This document shows positions 40,632-49,271 of a stretch of DNA of 64,000 bases, piece after piece. Source of the stretch: Mycolicibacter senuensis. GTDB lineage: Bacteria; Actinomycetota; Actinomycetes; Mycobacteriales; Mycobacteriaceae. A program made the position numbers and the translations under genes. The notes beneath the pieces were generated by a model. That model made no database searches. It was given only the letters and a program-made list of their open reading frames with translations, and had not been told where the DNA came from. The stretch lies in assembly GCF_002101885.1 (NCBI RefSeq), contig NZ_LQPS01000054.1:186001-250000 (forward strand), written 5' to 3'. Each line of letters opens with the position of its first letter. The first letter of the stretch is position 1.

Positions 40632-41816
40632 ATGGGCTGGCCTTCCCATCGAACCGAACAGCGTGAATGGACGCCTCGCGGACGCCAGGGCACCCGCGAA
40701 GACCGCACGCTCAAGCAGATCGAAGTTGAGCTGCCGCCGATGGTCGGCAGGCTCAGCTATGACCCAGTGGGCGCTGTCGCGCGCGCGCATGAAGCCGCTT
40801 TGATCGCTGTGGCCCGCCTCGAGGCCGGGTTCGGCCAACATCTCGCGCCGTTGGCGGACTTCCTGCTGCGCAGCGAGTCCGTGGCTTCGTCCAAGATCGA
40901 GCACATCGACGCCGGTTGGCGAGCATTCGGCAAGGCTTTCGCAGGCGGTAGGGCCAGTGTGGAGGCAGCATCCCAACTGGCAGCGGTGCGGGCCCTGATC
41001 CAACTCGTCGACGCAGCCAACGCCGGCCCGCTCACGCTCGACGTGGTTCTCGAGACCCACCGGCTTCTGATGGCGCCAGACCCTTACGCCGACAGTCCGG
41101 GGCAACTGCGCACAGTGCAGAACTGGATCGGTGGCAGCGACTATTCACCAATCGGCGCGCTGTACATCCCGCCGCCTCCCGAGCTGGTGCCCTCGCTGAT
41201 GGATGACCTGCTGGCGTTCGCCAACCGCACGGATCTGCCGATCATCGGGCAGGCCGCCATTGCCCACGCCCACTTTGAATCAATCCACCCGTTCACCGAT
41301 GGCAACGGCCGCATCGGGCGGGCGCTGATCAGTGCCATCATGCGCCGGCGGGGGCTGACGCAGCGCGTGACGGTGCCACTGGCATCCGTCATGTTGGCCG
41401 ACACCGCTGACTACTTCGCGCGGCTCACCGCCTACCGTCGCGGTGACGCCGACCAATTTGTCGGCTACCTCGCTCATGCCGCCGTCCATGCAAGTGCCGC
41501 CGCGGAAGAATCGGCGGCCCGGCTGGCTGAATTGCCCAACCGCTGGCGCTCCGTCGCGCGCCCGCGATCGGGCTCGGCCGATGAAACACTTCTCGCCGTT
41601 CTCCTGGATGTCCCGATATTCAATGCGGAGACCGCCCAACGGCTCACCGGGACAACCGATGCCAGTACGTACAAGGCGCTCGGCCGGCTGACGAAGGCCG
41701 GCATCCTCGAAATATTGTCGGCGGGCGCACGCAACCGCGTGTGGGCCGTCGCAGACGTGCTGACCGAACTCGATGCCCTCAGTGATGCGATCGGCCGACG
41801 GGTCCGGGTGGGTTGA
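40632..41816 (+). CDS. Fic-family AMPylase with N-terminal inhibitory motif and C-terminal winged helix
   Basis: 394-residue Fic protein expected to transfer AMP to a target hydroxyl. Catalytic motif HPFTDGNGRIGR begins with His219. An inhibitory helix of the class II type is present at residues 86-91 (SSKIEH), matching S-x-x-x-E with Glu90 but His in place of the usual Gly/Asn. A C-terminal winged-helix segment (about residues 315-385, NAETAQRLTGTTDASTYKAL) suggests DNA binding and autoregulation. The start ATG 40632 follows AGAAAGG. Intramolecular inhibition makes a separate antitoxin unnecessary. It lies at the right edge of the accessory island. Confidence 0.87.
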   Translation: MGWPSHRTEQREWTPRGRQGTREDRTLKQIEVELPPMVGRLSYDPVGAVARAHEAALIAVARLEAGFGQHLAPLADFLLRSESVASSKIEHIDAGWRAFGKAFAGGRASVEAASQLAAVRALIQLVDAANAGPLTLDVVLETHRLLMAPDPYADSPGQLRTVQNWIGGSDYSPIGALYIPPPPELVPSLMDDLLAFANRTDLPIIGQAAIAHAHFESIHPFTDGNGRIGRALISAIMRRRGLTQRVTVPLASVMLADTADYFARLTAYRRGDADQFVGYLAHAAVHASAAAEESAARLAELPNRWRSVARPRSGSADETLLAVLLDVPIFNAETAQRLTGTTDASTYKALGRLTKAGILEILSAGARNRVWAVADVLTELDALSDAIGRRVRVG

Positions 41817-41878
41817 AGTACATTCCAGGCGCGCCCGCGGACCGAAGCCCTGCAAGCCCGGCCCGCGGGTTGTCAGCT

Positions 41879-42385
41879 CTACCGCGGCACGTGAAACCCG
41901 ACCAGCGCCGCCGACCCTGGCTGCACGCCGGCCCAGCTGCCGGTGACGCGTAACACCGCGATGCCCGACGTCGGGAACTTCTCCGAGATCTGTTGGACAA
42001 CAGCCGCATCGGTGACCGCTGCACCAGCGAGCCCGAGCGCGACGCTCGACATCGTCGGCTCGTGGCCGATCACCAGCAGCGTGGCGATGTCGTCGTCGAC
42101 GGTGTTGATCGCGGCGATGACGGTTCCGGGCATGGCGTCATAGAGCTCGTCGCGGTAGCTGACGGCAGCGTCGATGCCGGTGCGCTCCAGGGTGTTTCGG
42201 GTGCGGGTGGCCGTCGAGCAGAGCACCCGGTCGATGGTGGGTACGTTGACGCGCAACCAGTCCCCGGCCAGTGCGGCCTCGCGTATCCCGCGCTTGGCCA
42301 ACGGCCGGTCATGATCGACCACTCCGGGCGGATAGTCCGATTTGGCGTGGCGAAGCAGGATCAGCGTGCGCGGTGCGGCGTTCAT
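41879..42385 (-). CDS. SixA-type histidine phosphatase (Rv1276c-like)
   Basis: 168-residue phosphatase of the RHG/phosphoglycerate-mutase superfamily, SixA branch. The phosphohistidine-forming motif is LILLRHAKSDYP near residue 12; RPLAKRGIREA, SCTATRTRNTL-type segment (CSTATRTRNT) and LLVIGHEPTMSSV provide the other conserved Arg and His. Cytoplasmic protein-histidine phosphatase by homology. In M. tuberculosis it directly follows lprC, so this gene marks the right junction of the accessory island. Divergent from the SbcD-like gene. Confidence 0.88.
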   Translation of the reverse strand: MNAAPRTLILLRHAKSDYPPGVVDHDRPLAKRGIREAALAGDWLRVNVPTIDRVLCSTATRTRNTLERTGIDAAVSYRDELYDAMPGTVIAAINTVDDDIATLLVIGHEPTMSSVALGLAGAAVTDAAVVQQISEKFPTSGIAVLRVTGSWAGVQPGSAALVGFHVPR

Positions 42386-42499
42386 CCGCCCAAGGTTAGG
42401 CCAGCGCGGCCGGTGAGGTGACTGCGGCGATATCGCCGGCGCTGGTCATTCCGGACGACCCACCTGCCCCGGGGGCGTGACGGATGTGTCGGGTGTGAC

Positions 42500-42524
42500 G
42501 TGCGGGGTGGGGTCGTCCCCGCAC
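42500..42524 (+). promoter_or_regulatory. Stable hairpin upstream of the SbcD-like gene
   Basis: GTGCGGGG (42500-42507) pairs with CCCCGCAC (42517-42524) over eight bases with a nine-base loop. A perfect palindrome CGGCGATATCGCCG lies nearby at 42425-42438. Both fall in the 232-base divergent promoter region; role unknown. Confidence 0.35.
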
Positions 42525-42617
42525 GCCGAGACCTGCCGATCAGGGTCCGCGGACTTGTCGGTGCACCGCCATACACTCGCGGTGCCCGGCCCCAGCCCGG
42601 GTGAAAGGACGACCGAC

Positions 42618-43763
42618 ATGCGATTCCTGCACACCGCCGACTGGCAGCTCGGCATGACCCGGCACTTTCTGGCCGGGGACGCCCAGCCGCGCTATTCGGC
42701 GGCCCGGCGCGACGCGGTGGCCGGCCTCGGCGCGCTCGCCGCGCAGACGGGCGCAGAGTTCGTCGTCGTCGCCGGGGATGTGTTCGACGACAATCAGCTC
42801 GCCCCGGAGGTCGTCAGTCAATCCCTGGAAGCCATGCGCACCATCGGGATTCCGGTGTACCTGCTGCCCGGAAACCACGACCCGCTCAACGCCGCATCGG
42901 TCTACACCAGCAAGTTGTTCACCGCCGAACGCCCCGACAACGTCGTCGTTCTCGACACCGCCGGGGTGCATCAGGTGCGCCCCGGGGCCGAGATCGTCGC
43001 TGCACCGTGGCCCTCCAAGCGGCCCACCTGCGACCTGGCGGCCGCGGCGGTTCAGGGCCTGCCCGCCGACGGCACCACCCGGATCCTGCTCGCCCACGGC
43101 GGCGTCGACGTGCTCGACCCCGCCCCGACCAACCCGGCGCTGATCCGGCTCGCCGCGCTGGAGGACGCGCTGGAGCGCGGTGTGATCCACTACGTCGCGT
43201 TGGGGGACAAGCACTCCCGCACCCAGGTCGGCACCGGCGGCCGGATCTGGTATTCCGGCTCGCCGGAAGTCACCAACTACGACGACATCGAACCCGACCC
43301 CGGCTACGTGCTGGCCGTCGACATCGACGAGACCAGCGGTGCGGTCAGCGTCGAATCCCACCGTGTGGGCAGGTGGCGGTTCGTCACGCTGCACCGCCAA
43401 CTGGACACCGGTCGCGATATCGCGGACCTGGACATCAACCTCGACCAGCTGCCCGACAAGGAGCGCACCGTGGTGCAGTTGGCGTTGACGGGCTCGCTCA
43501 GCGTCACCGACCGGGCCGCCCTCGACGCCTGCCTGGACCGGTATTCGCGGCTGTTCGCCTGGGCCGGCACCTGGAACCGCCACACCGACCTGGCGGTGGT
43601 GCCCGCCGACGGGGAATTCACCGACCTCGGGCTCGGCGGATTCGCCGCCGACGCGGTCGAGGAACTCATCGCCGCCGCCCGCGCCGATGACGCCGCCGGT
43701 GCCGACGACGCCCATGCCGCGCTGGCACTGCTGCTGCGGCTCGTCGACCGGGGTGCGGCATGA
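42618..43763 (+). CDS. SbcD/Mre11-like DNA nuclease (Rv1277-like)
   Basis: 381-residue metallophosphoesterase, nuclease half of an SbcCD-type DNA end-processing complex. Metal-binding motifs: HTADWQLG (the usual DxH region, with His and Asp), VVVAGDVFDDN, LPGNHDPLN, LAHGGVD and ALGDKHSR. I start at ATG 42618 (MRFLHTADWQ) after GAAAGGAC. The gene overlaps the downstream ATPase by four bases (ATGA) and the order equals Rv1277-Rv1278. It is unclear whether these act as true SbcCD, since mycobacteria encode other DNA-end enzymes. Confidence 0.87.
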   Translation: MRFLHTADWQLGMTRHFLAGDAQPRYSAARRDAVAGLGALAAQTGAEFVVVAGDVFDDNQLAPEVVSQSLEAMRTIGIPVYLLPGNHDPLNAASVYTSKLFTAERPDNVVVLDTAGVHQVRPGAEIVAAPWPSKRPTCDLAAAAVQGLPADGTTRILLAHGGVDVLDPAPTNPALIRLAALEDALERGVIHYVALGDKHSRTQVGTGGRIWYSGSPEVTNYDDIEPDPGYVLAVDIDETSGAVSVESHRVGRWRFVTLHRQLDTGRDIADLDINLDQLPDKERTVVQLALTGSLSVTDRAALDACLDRYSRLFAWAGTWNRHTDLAVVPADGEFTDLGLGGFAADAVEELIAAARADDAAGADDAHAALALLLRLVDRGAA

Positions 43764-46375
43764 GACTGCACCGGCTGACCCTGACCAACTATCGCGGCGT
43801 GGCACACCGCGAGATCGACTTCCCCGATCACGGGGTGGTGGTGGTCGCCGGCGCCAACGAGATCGGCAAGTCCTCGATGATCGAGGCGCTGGACCTGCTG
43901 CTGGAGTCCAAGGACCGCTCCGCCAAGAAGGATGTCAAACAGGTCAAGCCGACCCACGCCGACGTCGGCGCCGAGGTCACCGCCGAAATCAGCACCGGCC
44001 CTTACCGGTTCGTCTACCACAAACGCTTCCACAAGGCGCCCCGGACGCAGCTGACCGTGCTGGCGCCCCGCCGGGAACAGCTCACGGGCGACGAGGCCCA
44101 CGAGCGGGTCCGCACCATGCTGGAGGAGACGATGGACACCGGGCTGTGGCAAGCCCAACGGGTGCTGCAGGCCGCCTCGACGGCCGCGGTGGATCTGTCC
44201 GGCTGCGATGCGCTGTCTCGCGCGCTGGACGTCGCCGCCGGTGACACCGCCACCCCCAGCGGTACCGAACCCGTTCTCATCGAACGCATCGACGCCGAGT
44301 ACGCGCACTACTTCACCCCCACCGGACGCCCGACGGGGGAGTGGGCCGCCGCGGTGGCCGCGCTGGCGACCGCCGACGCCGAGGTGGCGCGCTGCAGCGC
44401 CCTGCTCGCCGAGGTCGACGACCGGGTGCTTCGCCACACCGAACTCAGCGAGCAGCTGGCCCGGCTGACCGAAGAGCGGGCGGCGGCAGCGGCCCGGCAC
44501 ACCGCCGCGAAAGCCGCCGGCGACACCATCGCCGCGCTGCGGGACCAACTACGCAACGCGCAACTGGTGGCCACCGCGGCTGAGGCGACCGGCGCCGCGG
44601 CCCGGACCGCCCACGCCGAACGGCAACGGCTCTGCGGTGAACTGGACTCCCGGGCCGCCGCGATCGCCGTGCTGGACAGCGAGCTTGCCGAGGCCACCCA
44701 AGCCCACGACACTGCCGACGCCGAAGCCGCCGCCGCGGAGGGCGCAGCCGCCGAGGCCGAGCGGCTGCTGGCCGCCGCCACCGAACGCGTCGAGACCGCC
44801 CGCCGAGTCGTCGACCAACTCGCCGCCCGCGATGAGGCCAACCGGCTGGAAGCCCGGCTGGCGCGGATCGATGCCACCGAACATGACCTCGAGCAGGTGG
44901 TGGCCGAGTTGGCCGCGATCACCGTGACCGAGTCGGTGCTGCGCCGCATCGAGGACGCTGCGGCCGTGCTCGACCGCGCCCAGGCCTCCTTGGCCGCGAT
45001 CTCGGCGACCCTGGAAGTCACCGCGGCCGCCGACGTCGAACTGGTGATCGCCGGCGAGCACACGCCGCTGGCCGCCGGCGACAGCTGGTCGGCGGCGGTC
45101 ACCGCGGGTGCCGAAGTGGAGTTGCCCGGGCTGTTGAGCGTGCGGGTCAGGCCGGGCGACAGCGCCCGTGAGGCCGCCACGAAACACGCTGCAGCGCAAG
45201 ATGAACTGGCTGCCGCCCTGGCAGCGGGCCGCGTCGAGGACCTGGCGGCGGCCCGCCGCGGCGACCAGCGGCGTCGCGAGCTACAGGGCAGCCGTGATCA
45301 GCTGACCGCCACCCTGGTGGCGTTGCGCGGCGACGACGCGGTGGAGGAGCTGCGCACCCGACTGGTGCAACTGCGCGGCGAACACGCCGAGGTGGGCGCC
45401 GAGAACACCCTCGAGGACGCCCGCGCCGAACGCGACGCCGCCGAGGCGCAGCGCACCCGGGCCCACGCCGACTGCGAAACCCGCCGGTGGGCCGCCTCGG
45501 AGTCGGCGGCCCGACGCACCGCAGCCGCCACCCGCGTGACGCTGCTCCGGGACAAGGGCGCCACCCAGCGCGCCGAGCTGGCCACCGTCACCCAGCGCCT
45601 CACCGAACAGCGGGCATCGGTCGGCGACGAGGAACTGGCGGGCGCCGCCGAAACCAGCGGCCAGGCGCTGCAGGCCGCGCAGCAGCGCCTCACCGAGATC
45701 ACTGAGCACCTGGCCGCCGCCGCCCCCGAGCTGGTCGACGCCGAACTGGCCGACGCGGCGCAGCAACTGCAGGCCCTGTCGGACCGGCACGCCGAGACCG
45801 CCCGCGACCTGCACCAAGTAGAGGTCGAACTCGCCGTCTTCGGCACCGAGGGCCGCAAGGGCCAACTCGATGCCGCCCAGATCGCACGGGAACACGCTGC
45901 GGCCGAGCACCATCGGATCGGCCGACGGGCCCGGGCGGCAGCGCTGTTGCGGTCGACCATGATCCGGCACCGCGACGACACCCGGCTGCGCTATGTCGAA
46001 CCGTTCCGCGCCGAGATCCAGCGGCTGGGTGTGCACGTCTTCGGCGACGACTTCGAAGTCGAGGTCGACACTGACCTGAAGATCTGCGCCCGCACCCTCG
46101 ACGGGCGCACCGTGCCCTACGAGTCGCTGTCGGGTGGGGCCAAGGAACAGCTCGGCATCCTGACCCGGCTTGCGGGCGCGGCGCTGGTCGCCAAGGAGGA
46201 CAGTGTCCCGGTGGTGATCGACGACGCACTGGGCTTCACCGACCCCGACCGGCTGGAGAAGATGGGCGCGGTGTTCGACGCCGTGGGTGCCCAGGGCCAG
46301 GTGATCGTGTTGACCTGCAGCCCGGACCGCTACCGCAGCGTCAAGGATGCACACCGCATCGACTTGAGTGCTTGA
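43760..46375 (+). CDS. SbcC/Rad50-like SMC ATPase (Rv1278-like)
   Basis: 871-residue ATPase. N-terminal Walker A GANEIGKSS (about residue 34) after a LTNYRGVAHREIDF strand; long Ala/Arg/Glu-rich coiled coil about residues 190-730; C-terminal ABC signature LSGGAKEQL and Walker B VPVVIDDALGFTD. No CxxC zinc hook is visible at the middle of the coiled coil, so dimer joining may differ from classical Rad50. Expected partner is the adjacent SbcD-like nuclease. The next M. tuberculosis gene (Rv1279, GMC oxidoreductase) is not here; a MNT-HEPN pair takes its place. Confidence 0.87.
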   Translation: MRLHRLTLTNYRGVAHREIDFPDHGVVVVAGANEIGKSSMIEALDLLLESKDRSAKKDVKQVKPTHADVGAEVTAEISTGPYRFVYHKRFHKAPRTQLTVLAPRREQLTGDEAHERVRTMLEETMDTGLWQAQRVLQAASTAAVDLSGCDALSRALDVAAGDTATPSGTEPVLIERIDAEYAHYFTPTGRPTGEWAAAVAALATADAEVARCSALLAEVDDRVLRHTELSEQLARLTEERAAAAARHTAAKAAGDTIAALRDQLRNAQLVATAAEATGAAARTAHAERQRLCGELDSRAAAIAVLDSELAEATQAHDTADAEAAAAEGAAAEAERLLAAATERVETARRVVDQLAARDEANRLEARLARIDATEHDLEQVVAELAAITVTESVLRRIEDAAAVLDRAQASLAAISATLEVTAAADVELVIAGEHTPLAAGDSWSAAVTAGAEVELPGLLSVRVRPGDSAREAATKHAAAQDELAAALAAGRVEDLAAARRGDQRRRELQGSRDQLTATLVALRGDDAVEELRTRLVQLRGEHAEVGAENTLEDARAERDAAEAQRTRAHADCETRRWAASESAARRTAAATRVTLLRDKGATQRAELATVTQRLTEQRASVGDEELAGAAETSGQALQAAQQRLTEITEHLAAAAPELVDAELADAAQQLQALSDRHAETARDLHQVEVELAVFGTEGRKGQLDAAQIAREHAAAEHHRIGRRARAAALLRSTMIRHRDDTRLRYVEPFRAEIQRLGVHVFGDDFEVEVDTDLKICARTLDGRTVPYESLSGGAKEQLGILTRLAGAALVAKEDSVPVVIDDALGFTDPDRLEKMGAVFDAVGAQGQVIVLTCSPDRYRSVKDAHRIDLSA

Positions 46376-46412
46376 GGCCCCTGCCGTGTGTTATTGGGGG
46401 CGACTGCTTTCG

Positions 46413-46817
46413 TTATGGCGTCGTCGGAGGAGCGGGCGGTAGCCAGGTACGACGTGCCGCCTCGGCCAGTGCTTCTGCGGCCCGTTTGGCCTTCTTTCGT
46501 TCGTCCGTTGTGGGCGTTAGGTGCGTGTAGGCCGCTTTGGTTTTCACACCGAGCAGTGTGCGGAGATGCTTCTCCACGGTGGGATCCGCTTGCTTGAGTA
46601 ATGCGGCCGCCTCGTTGTGATTCTCGCCCACAGCGTATCGCCCCAGCCGCGCGCAGCAGATAACGTCCGCAGCCGCGATACCAGCGAGCACAAACAGATT
46701 GGTCGCGGTGTCGGGCTTCTGGCCTGCTACTAGCAGCGCGGTATCGAGGAACTCCGTGGCCTTCTTCAACCGGCCGAGGCGGAACGCGTCTGAGCAGGAA
46801 CGTGTCCGTCCGGCCAT
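46413..46817 (-). CDS. HEPN-domain toxin of a MNT-HEPN module
   Basis: 134 residues, all helical. The HEPN catalytic R-x(4-6)-H is seen as RYAVGENH (Arg, six residues, His), preceded by the helix TATNLFVLAGIAAADVICCA. HEPN proteins of this group are RNases or tRNA-acting toxins, and in the HepT-MntA type the Tyr beside the motif is modified by the nucleotidyltransferase partner; a Tyr directly follows the Arg here. Encoded after the nucleotidyltransferase with a three-base gap, so the pair is co-translated. Situated where Rv1279 would be. Confidence 0.75.
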   Translation of the reverse strand: MAGRTRSCSDAFRLGRLKKATEFLDTALLVAGQKPDTATNLFVLAGIAAADVICCARLGRYAVGENHNEAAALLKQADPTVEKHLRTLLGVKTKAAYTHLTPTTDERKKAKRAAEALAEAARRTWLPPAPPTTP

Positions 46818-46820
46818 CGC

Positions 46821-47450
46821 TTAAGCTCTCTTCTTCGGCATTGACTGCACCAGCTTGAGCAGCCATGTTCTCGACCCTGCGACGGTCAGACCGCTGTCGA
46901 GAACCTCACCTACCATCGGCTCGGCGGCAGATTTGCGCAATTCACTGATGGAGTATTCGACGATGCGAGCATCGTTGCCCGTCCAGCGAGTGACGTTCGC
47001 AGCGAGTTCGTTGATGTCGTGGGCCCAAACGGCCGGTGGAGTCCCGCGGTCTTGCACCACAAACAGGTCGATGTCGCTGTCAACGGTCATGGTGCCGCGA
47101 AGTGCCGACCCGAAAACAGCCGCGTATTTCGGTGGGTGCGCCCACTGGTCAAGTTCGTGCTCCAGCTTGGACAGGAAAGTGTTGGAAAGACCGGCCAGTG
47201 CCACGATAGGTGCGGCTGCGAGATGGTCTCGGTTGAGGCGATACGTAAAGGCATTTCCGACTCGGTCGGCGGTGACTACACCCTGCGAGACCAGACGAGC
47301 GAGAACCTTGCGGATACCTTCCTCGGAGAACTTATTCACGATCCGGTGGATCTGTCCTGTCGTGAAAGCGATGTCGTTTGCCGCCAGCACCGCGAGAACA
47401 TCGCCGTCCAGCGTCGGCGTGACGGTCGCGAGCGGCCGGTGTAGCTCCAT
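46821..47450 (-). CDS. Minimal nucleotidyltransferase antitoxin with N-terminal winged helix
   Basis: 209 residues, read from ATG 47450 because GGAGG lies five bases upstream; a TTG start at 47462 is less likely. The N-terminal part (TGQIHRIVNKFSEEGIRKVL, ARLVSQGVVTADRVG) is a winged helix. The central part is a minimal nucleotidyltransferase with the full GS-x10-DxD signature (GSALRGTMTVDSDIDLFVV) near residues 113-131. It would bind the two operators upstream and AMPylate or otherwise silence the HEPN partner. The two-domain build differs from the single-domain MntA. Confidence 0.8.
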   Translation of the reverse strand: MELHRPLATVTPTLDGDVLAVLAANDIAFTTGQIHRIVNKFSEEGIRKVLARLVSQGVVTADRVGNAFTYRLNRDHLAAAPIVALAGLSNTFLSKLEHELDQWAHPPKYAAVFGSALRGTMTVDSDIDLFVVQDRGTPPAVWAHDINELAANVTRWTGNDARIVEYSISELRKSAAEPMVGEVLDSGLTVAGSRTWLLKLVQSMPKKRA

Positions 47451-47458
47451 TCGAACCT

Positions 47459-47489
47459 CCAACTATAGTTGGTTAACACGTACTATAGT
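47459..47489 (-). promoter_or_regulatory. Two palindromic operators upstream of the MNT-HEPN unit
   Basis: CCAACTATAGTTGG (47459-47472) is a perfect 14-bp palindrome. A second site with core ACTATAGT (47482-47489, the right side extending as TTGG) is centred 20 bases away, about two helical turns. Each contains a TATAGT that could serve as -10 on the minus strand. The winged helix of the MNT protein is the likely ligand. Confidence 0.65.
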
Positions 47490-47555
47490 TGGCCTCGTGC
47501 CGCACTGCATCGACACGGGATGCCAGGCACCGGCCGATCACCGCCGGATGGTGCG

Positions 47556-49271
47556 TCATCCGTCCTTCATGAACCCGATCGCGGTGTAGTCCAGATCCGC
47601 CAGCCCCGGCGCCCCGAAGTTCGCCAGGGAACTGCGCACCGCCACGTTGCCGGTCGTCTGGATCAACGGCAGGCTGAAACCCTCGGCCCACAACAACTCG
47701 TCGACCTCATTGGCACGGGCGCGGGCGGTATCGGGGTCCAATGCCTGCAGCGTCTCCTCGATCTTGGCGTCGATCTGCGGGCTGCCGATCTTGCCGAAGT
47801 TGGCCTCCCCGTAGGAGGCCGAGATCTGGTTCAGCCCCGCCAGCGGGAAAGCGTCACCGACCCAACTGAACTGGGCGATGTCGAAGTCGCCGACATTGAC
47901 GTAGTCGGTGAAGAACCCGCCGCCGGCCTTGGCGTCCAGCTGCAGTTTCACCCCGATCTGGGCCAGATTGTGTTGTGCCACCTGGGCGAACTGCCGAGTG
48001 CTCGACGCGTCGTAGAACAGGTGCCGGATCACCAGCGGGCGACCGTCCTTCTCCCGGAACTTCCCAGTCAGCTTCCAGCCCAGCTCGTCGAGTTCCCGCG
48101 CAGCACGCTGCGGGTCGTAGGCCACCACCGCGGAGTTGTCCTGGTAGCCCTCCTGGCCGGCGACGTAGATGTGATTGTTCAGCGGCACCGGATCCGACGT
48201 CAGACCCCGCTGGGTCACCTTGGCGATCGTGGTGCGGTCGATGCCGCGCATCACCGCCAGCCGCAACGCCTTATCGGACAGGATCGCCCCCGGCGCCCCG
48301 TTGAAGGTGAAGTGGTTCCACGCCGGAGTCGGGGCGCGGCGGATCGCGATACCCTCGGTGCGCCGGGCGATCGTCAACTGATCCAGCGTGGCCACCCCGG
48401 CGGCGTCGATGGTGTGGTTCTGCAGCGCCGGCATCCGTGCCGACTCGTCGAGCACCAGGTAGTTGATGGTGTCCAGCTTCGGCGTGCGGCCCCACCAATC
48501 GGGGTTGCGCACCAACGTGATCCGCTGGCTGGTGCGGTCCAGCGTGGCCAGCTTGAACGGCCCGGCCGATGGCCCGGGGCTTTGTAGTTGCGCCTTGTTG
48601 AAGGTCTCCGGGTCGGCGGTCATTCGGGCCGGCAGCAGCATCGAGTTGCCGGCGAACATGCCCCGCCATTCCGCGTAGGGCTTGGCGAACCGCACCACCG
48701 CTTGGCGGTCGTCGACGCCCCTGGTGACCGAGGCGACCCGTTCGGCGCCGTTGGTGCTGGCGATCGCGTAGCCGGGGTCGGCGCCGCTGGTGGCGTGGAT
48801 CTGGCTGGCGATGTCCTGCCAGGACAGCGGGGTCCCGTCGCTCCAGGTGGCTTTCGGGTTGATGGTGTAGGTGACCACCTGCGGGTTGGTGCCGGTCAGC
48901 TCCACACGGGTGAAGTAGTCGGTGTCCACCGTCGCCGAGCCGTCCGGGCCGATGATGAACGCCCGCGGCATGGTGGCTTTGAGCATGGCGGCGTTCTCGG
49001 CCAGGTTGCCGTCGATGTGCAGCGGGTTGAAGTTCGGCGGGAACTGGCTCATCGACAGCCGCAGGCTGCCGCCGTCGCGCAGGGTGGCCGGGTCTTGCGG
49101 GTTGATGTCGCTGGCGCTGCCCACCGCCGAGACGCCTTCGGGGGCGGTGATATCCACCGCGGCGCACCCACTCACAGCCAGGAGCAGCGCTACTGCCGCG
49201 TTGACACTGCATCCAGGGCGTGCCCTTCTCGCAAAACCTCGCCATGAGCGCAGTGTCAACGTCATATTCAT
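47556..49271 (-). CDS. oppA: Oligopeptide ABC importer, substrate-binding lipoprotein
   Basis: 571-residue periplasm-side binding protein, lipidated at the lipobox VSGC after a signal sequence (VNAAVALLLAV). SBP_bac_5 family features: DGGSLRLSMSQFPPNFNPLH, the binding-site strand YTINPKATWSDGTPLSWQDI, then PDWWGRTPKLDTINYLV, and a long C-terminal lobe with DRTTIAKVTQRGL and WKLTGKFREKDGRPLVIRHL. It delivers oligopeptides to OppBCD; the M. tuberculosis counterpart (Rv1280c) has been linked to peptide/glutathione uptake. Start overlaps the oppD stop by four bases. It is the last gene of the unit. Confidence 0.92.
   Translation of the reverse strand: MNMTLTLRSWRGFARRARPGCSVNAAVALLLAVSGCAAVDITAPEGVSAVGSASDINPQDPATLRDGGSLRLSMSQFPPNFNPLHIDGNLAENAAMLKATMPRAFIIGPDGSATVDTDYFTRVELTGTNPQVVTYTINPKATWSDGTPLSWQDIASQIHATSGADPGYAIASTNGAERVASVTRGVDDRQAVVRFAKPYAEWRGMFAGNSMLLPARMTADPETFNKAQLQSPGPSAGPFKLATLDRTSQRITLVRNPDWWGRTPKLDTINYLVLDESARMPALQNHTIDAAGVATLDQLTIARRTEGIAIRRAPTPAWNHFTFNGAPGAILSDKALRLAVMRGIDRTTIAKVTQRGLTSDPVPLNNHIYVAGQEGYQDNSAVVAYDPQRAARELDELGWKLTGKFREKDGRPLVIRHLFYDASSTRQFAQVAQHNLAQIGVKLQLDAKAGGGFFTDYVNVGDFDIAQFSWVGDAFPLAGLNQISASYGEANFGKIGSPQIDAKIEETLQALDPDTARARANEVDELLWAEGFSLPLIQTTGNVAVRSSLANFGAPGLADLDYTAIGFMKDG

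Noticed and set aside
22951..41870. The accessory island as a prophage or integrative element
   Set aside because: No integrase, excisionase, capsid, transfer or transposase gene and no tRNA edge was seen.
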